Assembly (NCBI RefSeq): GCF_000374125.1
Contig: NZ_KB893644.1
Coordinates: 310,001 to 374,000, forward strand
Source of the DNA: Niabella aurantiaca DSM 17617
GTDB taxonomy: Bacteria; Bacteroidota; Bacteroidia; Chitinophagales; Chitinophagaceae
DNA: 64,000 nt
Direction: 5' to 3'
The notes under the pieces were generated by a model that had not been told where the DNA came from, ran no database searches, and saw only the letters and a list, made by a program, of their open reading frames with translations. Position numbers and translations under genes: made by a program. Position 1 is the first letter of the stretch; each line of letters starts with the position of its first letter. Positions 44,321 to 51,920 of this stretch are shown here, piece after piece.

Positions 44321-44328
44321 CAAAGATA
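44321..44328 (-). promoter_or_regulatory. -7 box of the rpsF operon
   Basis: On the minus strand the sequence reads TATCTTTG, a perfect TAnnTTTG. The -33 region 19-21 bp upstream is weak (no clear TTTG). The expected leader is about 55 nt. Confidence 0.55.
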
Positions 44329-44587
44329 GGTTTAATTTCCGATTTGTAATTCCCGGTGGCTTATTTTTCAGGGGCTGCAACCGGCTGGGTATTCCAGTCA
44401 GTTTTTGCTCCAGGTCTCTCATCCATACCAGTGGGACAATCTTTTTTAGGTCCATGGCCGGGATCTTTGGTTTAGATTAACTCACTTGTAATTGAGTATC
44501 AATTTTTTATGAAAATGTTCAGAATTAGAGTCCTCAGCTGATTAAAATTTCAAAGATCCATTTTCCCGGAGATTTGGTAAAGCCTGG

Positions 44588-44770
44588 TCATTCCCAGATT
44601 CCGGTAAAGGCCGCTTCAATACTGCAGTTTTCACCAAGGTTAAAAACAAAGGAATGATGAAACGCCTGTAGATGATAGGTAGGGATCAGGATCGTGTCCT
44701 CCGAAATCTTATAGTCCAGCGGATCTAAAGCCCGGCATACGCTGCAGGCACTTTTTTTTAATGCCTGCAT
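44588..44770 (-). CDS. small uncharacterised ORF, possibly a gene fragment
   Basis: A 60-residue open frame (MQALKKSACSVCRALDP at the start) ends in FNLGENCSIEAAFTGIWE. Its composition is protein-like and not low-complexity, but I recognise no family. It is bordered by a piece of the dispersed repeat (44777-44805) immediately upstream and has no visible promoter. It may be a truncated remnant of a longer gene. Confidence that it is expressed is low. Confidence 0.25.
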   Translation of the reverse strand: MQALKKSACSVCRALDPLDYKISEDTILIPTYHLQAFHHSFVFNLGENCSIEAAFTGIWE

Positions 44771-44776
44771 AAATGC

Positions 44777-44805
44777 GACAAATGAAAGACTCTTGATACA
44801 ACCTC
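44777..44805 (+). repeat. solo terminus of the dispersed TIR element
   Basis: The 29 bases starting GACAAATGAAAGACTC match 51864-51892 with one difference. This is the outer end of the element described at 51571-51892. No other part of the element is present here, so it is a truncated or end-only copy, lying against the recJ stop codon. Confidence 0.8.
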
Positions 44806-44808
44806 GTG

Positions 44809-46506
44809 TCAGTCAGCAGCTTTTACATCTTCTACCCGCAACTGCAGACTCTTTTTGCCCTGCCATTCGTTTTCATCAATTTTAAAAACAAGATCAAAAG
44901 GTTGTCCGCTTTCAATAACCGGGAATTTTTGAGCCATATTAAAACCGATGCCTGTGAACTGCACATCGTCCTGCCGCACTACAAAGCGGAGGTGCTGTTC
45001 TTTGACGATGCGGCTGAAGCCGGTGTCTTTTACGTTTCGGGCTACAAAAACAGGGCTCATATTTTCCGGTCCGAACGGTTCCATTTGCCGGAGGATGCGG
45101 TATAATGCGGGGGTAATATCGCGAAAGCTGATCTCCGCATCGATCAGGATCTCGGGGATCAGCAGTTCGTCCGGAATGCTTGCTGCCACAACGGCTTCAA
45201 ACTTTTCGCGGAACGGGATCACATTCTCCTTGCTTAGAGTAAGCCCGGCGGCTGCAAAATGACCTCCATAGCCAATGAGGTATTCCCGGCAGGCATGGAT
45301 GGCCTCGTAAAGATTAAAACCCGGCACGCTGCGGGCGCTGCCGGCTGCGTAGTCCCCGCTTTCTGTAAGCACCACGGTAGGCCGGTAATGGTGCTCGATC
45401 AGCCGGGAGGCTACAATGCCTACTACGCCTTTATGCCAATGGGGCTGGTACACAACGGTTGACTTCCGGGTGCTCCAGGCGGTATTTTGCAGGATGATCT
45501 CCAGCGCTTCTTCTGTAATGGCCGAATCGGCTTCCTTGCGTTCGCTGTTGTCGCTGTGCAACAGTTCGGCGTACATCAGCGCCTCCTCGTAGGAAGGCGC
45601 TACAAAAAGCTGAACGGCTTTGCGGGCATCATCCATCCTGCCTGCTGCATTCACCCGGGGCGCGATCATAAAAACCAGGTTGTGTATATGCAGGGGGAAT
45701 TTGGTGCCGCTCAGGAAGGCAAGGGCCTTTATGCCGGGGTTGGGTTCCTCGTTCACCCGTTGCAATCCAAAATAAGCCAATGCCCTGTTTTCGCCGGTGA
45801 TGGGCACAATATCAGCAGCAATGGCTGTGGCCACAAGGTCCAGGTATTGCTCGGGGAAGCTTTCCGGCAGGCCGAGCTTTTCACAGAGTGCGGTAATGAG
45901 TTTGTACCCCACCCCACAACCACAGAGCTCTTTATAGGGGTAGCGGCAGCCGGGCTGTTTGGGGTTGAGTATGGCGGCGGCATCGGGGAGCACCGCATCC
46001 GGCAGGTGGTGATCACAGATCACAAAATCGATGTTCAGGGTGCGGGCGTACTGCACCAGCTCTACAGACTTGATCCCACAATCCAGGGCAATAATGAGGG
46101 AGAAGCCGTTCTCCTTTGCAAAGTCAATGCCGGCCTTACTGATGCCATAGCCCTCGCGGTAGCGGTGAGGGATGTAAAAGTCCACTTTTTCGTATTGGGT
46201 CCTTAAAAAACGATACATCACGGCCACAGAAGTAGTGCCGTCTACGTCGTAGTCGCCAAATACCAGGATTTTTTCCTGTTCCCGGAAGGCCTGCAGTACC
46301 CGTTCAACGGCTTTTTCCATGTCTTTCATCAGCCAGGGGCTGTGCAACTGGCGGGTACCGGGGCGAAAAAAGTCTTTTGCCTCGTCAAAGGTCCGAATGC
46401 CCCGCTGTACTAAGATCTTACAAAGTAATTTATTGATCTTCAATTTATTATGCAATTCAGCTACGGCATCTTCATTCGGTTGCAATATGTTCCATCGTTT
46501 GTTCAT
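44809..46506 (-). CDS. recJ: single-stranded-DNA exonuclease RecJ
   Basis: RecJ is the 5'-3' exonuclease of recombination and mismatch repair. The DHH-family motifs are VFGDYDVDGTTSVAVMYRFL (metal-binding aspartates), ALDCGIKSVE, VICDHHLPD and the DHHA1 part with GYGGHFAAAGLTL. The C-terminal OB-like domain ends QLRVEDVKAAD. The start is set at MNKRWNILQPNEDAV (46506); an ATG six codons upstream is possible. At about 565 residues it matches bacterial RecJ. It lies 42 bp downstream of the polyprenyl synthase gene in the same direction and may be co-transcribed. Confidence 0.95.
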   Translation of the reverse strand: MNKRWNILQPNEDAVAELHNKLKINKLLCKILVQRGIRTFDEAKDFFRPGTRQLHSPWLMKDMEKAVERVLQAFREQEKILVFGDYDVDGTTSVAVMYRFLRTQYEKVDFYIPHRYREGYGISKAGIDFAKENGFSLIIALDCGIKSVELVQYARTLNIDFVICDHHLPDAVLPDAAAILNPKQPGCRYPYKELCGCGVGYKLITALCEKLGLPESFPEQYLDLVATAIAADIVPITGENRALAYFGLQRVNEEPNPGIKALAFLSGTKFPLHIHNLVFMIAPRVNAAGRMDDARKAVQLFVAPSYEEALMYAELLHSDNSERKEADSAITEEALEIILQNTAWSTRKSTVVYQPHWHKGVVGIVASRLIEHHYRPTVVLTESGDYAAGSARSVPGFNLYEAIHACREYLIGYGGHFAAAGLTLSKENVIPFREKFEAVVAASIPDELLIPEILIDAEISFRDITPALYRILRQMEPFGPENMSPVFVARNVKDTGFSRIVKEQHLRFVVRQDDVQFTGIGFNMAQKFPVIESGQPFDLVFKIDENEWQGKKSLQLRVEDVKAAD

Positions 46507-46548
46507 TGCGGATTCTGCGGGCATAACCTGTTCCGGCAGGGTATTTTT

Positions 46549-47511
46549 TTAGTATTTTCTTTCGGTTACATAGTTGACAAGGTCCACCAGGCCCTGCCGG
46601 TATTCATTTTCAGGACAGGTGGCTAAAATTTCCAGGGCTTCCTCCTTGTAAGCGTTCATTTTTTCCTGGGCGTAGCGGATGCCTCCCGTTTCCCTTACCA
46701 CATTGAGCACCCATTGTACCTTTTGCCTGTCGTTATTATTATTTTTTACAATATTAATGATTTTTTGTTTGGTGGCTTTATCGGTATTATTGAGCGTATA
46801 GATCAGGGGCAACGTCATTTTCTTTTCTTTTATGTCGTTACCGGTAGGTTTTCCAACATCTTCACTGGCATAGTCAAAAAGATCATCCTTTATCTGGAAG
46901 GCGATCCCCGTTTTTTCGCCAAAAAGCCGGGCTTTTTCGGTAGCAGCTTCGTTTTCAGTTACGGACCAGGCTCCCGCGCTGCAGGCAGATGCCAGGAGTG
47001 ATGCCGTTTTGTTCCGGATAATTTCGTAGTAAATGGCCTCTTTAAGGTTGAGGGAGCGGGCTTTCTCCAGCTGCAGCAGCTCGCCTTCGGCCATTTTTTG
47101 GATAGCATCCGACATGATCCGGAGCATGCGGTAATCCCCGTGCTCCAGCGAAAGCAGGAGCCCCGTTGCAAAGAGATAATCCCCCACAAGGACGGATGCC
47201 TTATTTTTCCACAGCGCATAGGTTGAGAAAAAGCCTCTTCTTTCAAAGGAATCATCCACCACATCGTCATGTACCAGCGAGCCGGTATGCAGGATCTCCA
47301 CCAGGGAGGCCGCCCGGTAAGTAGCCTCCGTGGTAGGGCCAAATACCCTGGCGGACAGGAAAACAAACATGGGCCGTAATTGTTTACCTTTCCGTTTCAC
47401 AATATAACGCATAATGCGGTCCAAAAGGGGAGTATTGCTTTTAACTGCCTCGTTAAACCGCTGTTCGAAACTGGCTAATTCTACTTTTATAAGGGAGGTG
47501 GGAAGCTTCAT
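46549..47511 (-). CDS. polyprenyl diphosphate synthase (octaprenyl/heptaprenyl type)
   Basis: This trans-prenyltransferase makes the long side chain of menaquinone. The two aspartate-rich motifs are both intact: LVHDDVVDDSFERRG near residue 83 and FQIKDDLFDYASEDVGKPTGND near 208. It has about 320 residues and no signal peptide. The start is MKLPTSLIKVELASF at 47511; an upstream ATG at 47535 would add eight residues. The chain length of the product cannot be read from the sequence. The gene is divergent from ompA, with about 200 bp between them. Confidence 0.93.
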   Translation of the reverse strand: MKLPTSLIKVELASFEQRFNEAVKSNTPLLDRIMRYIVKRKGKQLRPMFVFLSARVFGPTTEATYRAASLVEILHTGSLVHDDVVDDSFERRGFFSTYALWKNKASVLVGDYLFATGLLLSLEHGDYRMLRIMSDAIQKMAEGELLQLEKARSLNLKEAIYYEIIRNKTASLLASACSAGAWSVTENEAATEKARLFGEKTGIAFQIKDDLFDYASEDVGKPTGNDIKEKKMTLPLIYTLNNTDKATKQKIINIVKNNNNDRQKVQWVLNVVRETGGIRYAQEKMNAYKEEALEILATCPENEYRQGLVDLVNYVTERKY

Positions 47512-47637
47512 TGTCAATGCATAAATTATGGGCAAAATAAGGCTAAATCCTTCAAATGAGCATGATTTAACACACTCATTTTTAATTGAAAATAAACAAG
47601 AAACAGGGAAAAATTTATTATTTTTTTTGGTTAAAAA

Positions 47638-47668
47638 TTTGTTTATTTAAGAAATGGCTCTAAATTTG
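47638..47668 (+). promoter_or_regulatory. Bacteroidota consensus promoter of the ompA-like gene
   Basis: TTTG (47638-47641), 19 bp, then TAAATTTG (47661-47668): a perfect match to the TTTG / TAnnTTTG consensus of this phylum. The ATG is 43 bp further on. It is embedded in AT-rich sequence, consistent with high expression. Confidence 0.85.
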
Positions 47669-47711
47669 CTATTCATTTTAGGAAATCGTTTTTAAATCTT
47701 AATCCTTAGTT

Positions 47712-49355
47712 ATGACAAGCAAAAAGTACACATTATTGGCAGGTCTAGGCTGCCTGATTGCGTCTACAGGGTTTGCCCAAGTAAGCCCTTCGCATCCGTA
47801 CACAGCGCCTCATCCGCTGTACGGTACTTATTCTGTTACTGACTCTAATTATTATTCTGGCAAAAATCTGCAACAGCATAATGATTTTATGGTTGGTACA
47901 AGCGATTATCCCGCTAAACCGAAAGACATGTGGGAACTCGGTATTAAAGGGGGATCTTTCACTGTAAATGGAGATGTAAACTCCCGTTTTGGAAAATCCT
48001 TTGGTTTTGGTGCACACATCCGTAAGTCATTGGGACACGTAATGTCCTTAAGACTGGAGTATGTTTATGGTAGCGCTACCGGTTTGAACTGGAGACCTTC
48101 CATGAGCTATGTTCACGCCCCTGCAGACAATCCCTGGAATGCTGCAGGATATGCCGGAGCGCCTGTTTACTACAACTACAAAACAAAAGCACAGGATCTG
48201 TCACTCCAGGCTTTGTTTAACTTGGGAAACATCCGTTTCTACAAAGCACAGACCGGAGCTACCATTTATGCGTTGGCTGGTATTGGTGTAAACACCTTCC
48301 ACTCAACAGTTGATGCTAAAAACGGCGGTACTGCATACACAAATTTCCCTGCCGGTGATCAAACAAACACAAGCCGCAAGGACATGATGAAAACATTGAA
48401 AGATGTTTTTGATGATGAGTATGAATCTGCTGCTGAAGTAGATCCCAGCGTTAAATGGAGCAAAATGTTTGCCGGCTATATCACTCCTTCTGCTACTGCA
48501 GGTGCTGGTATCGCTTTCAGACTGTCTCCCCGCGTAAACTTAGCTGTTGAAGATCGTGTGATCTACAACCTGCATGCTTCTGATCTGTTGGACGGAGATC
48601 GTTGGGCTGAGCAAGGTACATTAAGCCCCGATAAAGATTTCTTCAACTACCTGACTGTAGGTCTGAACTTTAACCTGGGTAACAAATCCAGAAGAGTTGA
48701 GCCGCTGTACTGGCTGAACCCGCTGAACTATGCCTACGGTGAACTGCGTCGCGTTCCCGAGATCGTTCTTCCTGATTCTGATGGCGATGGCGTAACAGAT
48801 CAGTTTGACCAAGAGCAAACACCTGCTGGTTGCCCGGTTGATACACATGGTGTAAGCCGCGATACAGATGGTGACGGTGTTCCTGATTGTAAAGATAAAG
48901 AGCTGATCACTCCTACCTACTGCCAGCCGGTAGATGCTGATGGTGTTGGTAAATGCCCTTGTCCGGAAGGTTGTGGCGTTAAAGTAGATGATTGCGCCAC
49001 TTTGCTGGGTGCTTTACCGAGCGTTACTTTCAAAGCTAATTCCAATACGCTTTCTTCTGATGCTGCCGCTTCTTTAGCTGTTGTAGCTTCTAAACTGAGA
49101 GCAAATCCGAACTGTAAAGTAGTTGTAGTTGGCTATTGCGCTGCTACTAAACGTCAACAGCAATTAAGCTGGGATCATGTAAACAAAGTGATCACACACT
49201 TACAGGAAAAAGAAGGTATCAGCGGAGACAGATTCATCTTCTCTTCTGGTCAGGAAGGTGGAGATTGCAACACCGTAGACATCCGTGCAGCTGCACCGGG
49301 TGAAGACGGACCGAACACAGTTGCTCCTCCTCATCCAAATCTTCGCAAAAAATAG
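47712..49355 (+). CDS. OmpA-family outer-membrane protein
   Basis: This is a 547-residue outer-membrane protein linking the membrane to peptidoglycan. The signal peptide ends IASTGFAQ. An N-terminal beta-barrel (about 75-340) starts WELGIKGGSFTVNGDV. Two thrombospondin type 3 calcium repeats follow, DSDGDGVTDQFDQEQTPAGC and DTDGDGVPDCKDKE. The C-terminal OmpA domain (about 430-530, VTFKANSNTLSSDAAASLAV) is somewhat divergent: the usual NxxLSxxRA motif is replaced by TKRQQQLSWDHVNKVI. Codon use is richer in A/T-ending codons than in most neighbours, as in highly expressed genes. It has its own promoter and terminator. Confidence 0.92.
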   Translation: MTSKKYTLLAGLGCLIASTGFAQVSPSHPYTAPHPLYGTYSVTDSNYYSGKNLQQHNDFMVGTSDYPAKPKDMWELGIKGGSFTVNGDVNSRFGKSFGFGAHIRKSLGHVMSLRLEYVYGSATGLNWRPSMSYVHAPADNPWNAAGYAGAPVYYNYKTKAQDLSLQALFNLGNIRFYKAQTGATIYALAGIGVNTFHSTVDAKNGGTAYTNFPAGDQTNTSRKDMMKTLKDVFDDEYESAAEVDPSVKWSKMFAGYITPSATAGAGIAFRLSPRVNLAVEDRVIYNLHASDLLDGDRWAEQGTLSPDKDFFNYLTVGLNFNLGNKSRRVEPLYWLNPLNYAYGELRRVPEIVLPDSDGDGVTDQFDQEQTPAGCPVDTHGVSRDTDGDGVPDCKDKELITPTYCQPVDADGVGKCPCPEGCGVKVDDCATLLGALPSVTFKANSNTLSSDAAASLAVVASKLRANPNCKVVVVGYCAATKRQQQLSWDHVNKVITHLQEKEGISGDRFIFSSGQEGGDCNTVDIRAAAPGEDGPNTVAPPHPNLRKK

Positions 49356-49378
49356 TAACTTTTTGCTATAACAGATAT

Positions 49379-49407
49379 AAACCCTTCCCGTTTGGGAAGG
49401 GTTTTTT
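49379..49407 (+). terminator. rho-independent terminator after ompA-like gene
   Basis: AAACCCTTCCC (49379-49389) pairs with GGGAAGGGTTT (49394-49404) around GTTT, followed by T. It lies 24 bp after the stop codon. Confidence 0.92.
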
Positions 49408-49644
49408 GTATTTGGGGCCTGCCAGGGTGTTGCTGATGGCGGGCAGGTCTTTGGTCTGTGCCGGGCTTAATGACGGACGACTTGCATAAATCGCCCCGCT
49501 CCCTTAACAGGAGCCCGGTTGAATGCAATTGTGAAAAATCAGTTTGTGAAAAAATGAAAAATTTACAAACCGGAAGTTCACAGGGTGTACCTGAAAAAGT
49601 GTAATCGAGTACAGGCTTAGATTTTATTGAGAAGAAGGTATAAA

Positions 49645-49686
49645 AATGCCTCACATTGGAGCAAAATTTGCTTTAAGTGAGGCATT
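49645..49686 (+). promoter_or_regulatory. hairpin ahead of the transposase start
   Basis: AATGCCTCAC (49645-49654) pairs perfectly with GTGAGGCATT (49677-49686), 14 bp before the likely ATG. A smaller palindrome (AGCAAA / TTTGCT) lies inside. Such a structure could block read-through transcription or translation from outside promoters, as in several IS families. Confidence 0.6.
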
Positions 49687-49700
49687 CTTATTCTTTGTCT

Positions 49701-51035
49701 ATGTCAAAAATAGTTCTTTTCGATTATCCATCTTTATTAGATCAGCGATTTTTACAAACAGATTTAGGGCGGCTTTATCAGAGCATTCCCTTTGATGAGT
49801 TAGCGGCGGTCATTGCTGCGCCTCGTCATGCAAAGAGTGGCCGGGGCTGTAAGCCGTGGTTTGATGTCAAAGGAGGGATTGCGTTGGAGATTTTAAAGCA
49901 TTATCTTAATGTAAGTGATGCGATGCTTATTGAACGTATCAATACAGACTGGAGCCTGCAACTTTTTTGTGGCATCCGGCTAAGGCCCGATGAGATGATA
50001 AAAGATACGGATCTTCCCAGCGCCTGGCGGAGCTATCTGGGCAAGTACCTGGATATAAGCAAGGTACAGGACATCCTGGCCCGACACTGGAAGCCTTACA
50101 TGAACGATACCCATATCAGCAGTGAAGATGCTACCTGCTATGAAAGCGGTATTGCCTTTCCTACGCCGGTAAAACTGGTGTGGCAGTGTTGCAACAAAAC
50201 TTATTTATTGTATAATCATCTTCGCAGGCAAGCGAAGCTTCGTGGCAGCCGTTGCAACTATGAAAAGTTCAGGCTATTGTTTTTGCACTACCAGAAAACC
50301 AAAAAGAAAACTAAACGCGCAGAAAAAAAGTTGCTGAAAACACTGCTGAAATTTTTACTGCGATTGTTGCAGCTAATAGAAGAGCTGAGCCAACAACAGC
50401 CAGTAAAGCTATCTTTAAAGCAAGCTGCTGAAATACGCACCATTATTAGCGTGTATGCTCAACAACATGACAAAGTATATGGTAAGACAGATAAAATACA
50501 AGACCGTATAGTATCACTTAGCAAACCCTATATTCGTCCCATTGTCAGGGGTAAAGAAGCAAAAGCGGTAGAATTTGGTGCCAAGGTAAACAAGTTGCAG
50601 GTGGACGGTATCAGTTTTATTGAGCATTTTAGTTATGATGCCTTTAACGAAGGTACAAGGCTTAAAGACTGTGTATGGCTGCATAAGCGACTCTTCGGTA
50701 AATGCACGCACCATAGCGCCGATAAGATCTATGCCACCAATGCCAACCGCAGCTATTGCACAAAGCAAAAAATCGTTACCAATTTTACCCCCAAGGGCAG
50801 GCAAAAGACCGCTCATATAGAGCAAAGCAAAACCATGCGTAGCCTGCTCAACAAACAACGGGCAACCCGGTTGGAAGGAAGCTTTGGTAATGAGAAGAAT
50901 CATTATTTGCTCCAAAAGGTAAATGCCCGCAATGCTATTACCGAAAAGTGTTGGATATTCTTTGGTATCATGACGGCTAACGCATCGATCATTACCAATC
51001 GAAGGCAGGCTTCAATAAAAGCGGCGGCGGCTTAA
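49701..51035 (+). CDS. DDE transposase of the IS1182/IS5-like group
   Basis: This 444-residue transposase inserts and excises the element. It has an N-terminal DUF772-like domain (about 5-95, SLLDQRFLQTDLGRLYQSI). The catalytic DDE residues are probably in SSEDATCYESG (near residue 150), the aspartate of HHSADKIYATNANRSYC, and the glutamate of RLEGSFGNEKNHYLLQKV. A basic insertion (QKTKKKTKRAEKKLLKTLLK) lies between the first and second catalytic residues. The longer frame starts with GTG at 49677 inside the upstream hairpin, so ATG 49701 (MSKIVLFDYPSLL) is preferred. It appears intact and may be active. Confidence 0.88.
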   Translation: MSKIVLFDYPSLLDQRFLQTDLGRLYQSIPFDELAAVIAAPRHAKSGRGCKPWFDVKGGIALEILKHYLNVSDAMLIERINTDWSLQLFCGIRLRPDEMIKDTDLPSAWRSYLGKYLDISKVQDILARHWKPYMNDTHISSEDATCYESGIAFPTPVKLVWQCCNKTYLLYNHLRRQAKLRGSRCNYEKFRLLFLHYQKTKKKTKRAEKKLLKTLLKFLLRLLQLIEELSQQQPVKLSLKQAAEIRTIISVYAQQHDKVYGKTDKIQDRIVSLSKPYIRPIVRGKEAKAVEFGAKVNKLQVDGISFIEHFSYDAFNEGTRLKDCVWLHKRLFGKCTHHSADKIYATNANRSYCTKQKIVTNFTPKGRQKTAHIEQSKTMRSLLNKQRATRLEGSFGNEKNHYLLQKVNARNAITEKCWIFFGIMTANASIITNRRQASIKAAAA

Positions 51036-51441
51036 CCCCCAGCATCACTAAATAAGGAGCGCTGTTTTCAGTGCAGGCAAACCTATTGCCTAAAATGGAA
51101 AAAGCAAGGTAAAATTACAGCTCGTTAACCGTTGGAATGAGCAAACAGTCTATTTTTAATCTACGAATTTATCGTAGATGATGAAACTCCTTAATTTTCA
51201 GGAACACCCTTCACAAAGTTGTGAAAAGTTGAGTCGTGAAATTTTAGGAATTTTACAAACTGGTTTTTCACAAACAGGCGGTCCCGGTTTTGGGGCAAAA
51301 AGCCGCAGCATACCCTGAAAGCAATAGGGAGACGAAGTGGATTTTTCAGATACGCTGAGTAAACGACATTGATTCATCCTTGTGTGTCATGCGGATATGA
51401 AGGGGAGTTTCTAAAGCAGCATACCAGATTTTTTTATTTCA

Positions 51442-51506
51442 GGGCATCATAATGGCAGCGGGGTGTATGGCATCTCATGTTGAGCTCCGTAGGAGCGACC
51501 TGTTAT
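51442..51506 (+). repeat. dispersed repeat module 1, copy A
   Basis: About 65 bp containing GAGCTCCGTAGGAGCGACCT. The reverse complement occurs at 58909-58973 with few differences. The core is a hairpin-like AGCTCCGTAGGAGC. Confidence 0.8.
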
Positions 51507-51570
51507 TTCAGCTATTTTCCGGAATAATATCGTTTTTGATACCGGTTCATTATCAGTGACCAATAAAAAA

Positions 51571-51892
51571 GAAATTGTATCAAAAGTCGCTTTACAGCGT
51601 GTTGTCATTCTGAACTTGTTTCAGAATCTATTGATAGATAACTATTATTAGATGCCGAAACAAGTTGCCAATGACAGATTGCTTAATGTATTGACAATGA
51701 ATCAGACTTTAGTCATGCCGGACAATGTCTTGCTGAACTTGTTTCAGCATCTATTCGGCATCTATGCACGATTTAGGCAGATCCTGAAACAAGTTCAGGA
51801 TGACCCAAAGCAGATTTGTCATTGCGCCATTGATTTTGTGTTCACAAATGGAAAACCCGGCATGACAAATGAAAAACTCTTGATACAACCTC
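51571..51892 (+). repeat. MITE/REP-like element with terminal inverted repeats, copy A
   Basis: The 322-bp element is bounded by 17-bp imperfect inverted repeats: GAAATTGTATCAAAAGT at the left and, reading inward from the right, GAGGTTGTATCAAGAGT (14 of 17). It contains three perfect small hairpins: TTCTGAA/TTCAGAA (51608-51626), TGCTGAA/TTCAGCA (51731-51749) and ATCCTGAA/TTCAGGAT (51781-51801). It has no coding capacity. Most of it is repeated in reverse at 58993-59239, and its right end alone at 44777-44805. It ends 28 bp before the gltD stop codon. Confidence 0.82.
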
Positions 51893-51920
51893 TTTTATCT
51901 TTATAAATACTATCGGTGTA

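Larger units (their letters stand above)
44262..44808. other. 547-bp region between rpsF and recJ
   Basis: It contains the rpsF promoter and leader (44297-44328) and the small possible ORF at 44588-44770. It also holds a 29-bp piece of the dispersed element (44777-44805) right beside the recJ stop codon. The stretch 44340-44587 shows no gene or clear structure. Confidence 0.6.
49529..51273 (+). mobile_element. insertion sequence (IS1182/IS5-like), 1.75 kb
   Basis: The ends are 23-bp imperfect terminal inverted repeats: 49529-49551 (TTGTGAAAAATCAGTTTGTG and on) and the reverse complement of 51251-51273 (TTGTGAAAAACCAGTTTGTA and on), matching at 21 of 23 positions. A single transposase gene fills the centre. 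No target-site duplication is evident next to the repeats. The segment after the transposase (51036-51250) carries a hairpin at 51159-51179 (ATCTACGA / TCGTAGAT). The element sits between the ompA-like terminator and the dispersed repeat that precedes gltD. Confidence 0.82.
51036..51920. other. 885-bp gene-free region: IS tail and dispersed repeats
   Basis: It holds the right end of the insertion sequence (to 51273), 170 bp without recognisable content, a repeat module at 51442-51506, and the TIR-bounded element at 51571-51892. A short open frame at 51652 lies wholly inside the repeat and is not a gene. Confidence 0.7.

Noticed and set aside
49529-51273. Target-site duplication of the insertion sequence
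   Set aside because: The bases just outside the two 23-bp ends do not match each other under any small shift of the ends, so no duplication is claimed.
51652-51906. 84-codon plus-strand ORF before gltD
   Set aside because: It is made entirely of the MITE/REP-like element, including its hairpins and terminal repeat, and lacks a promoter.
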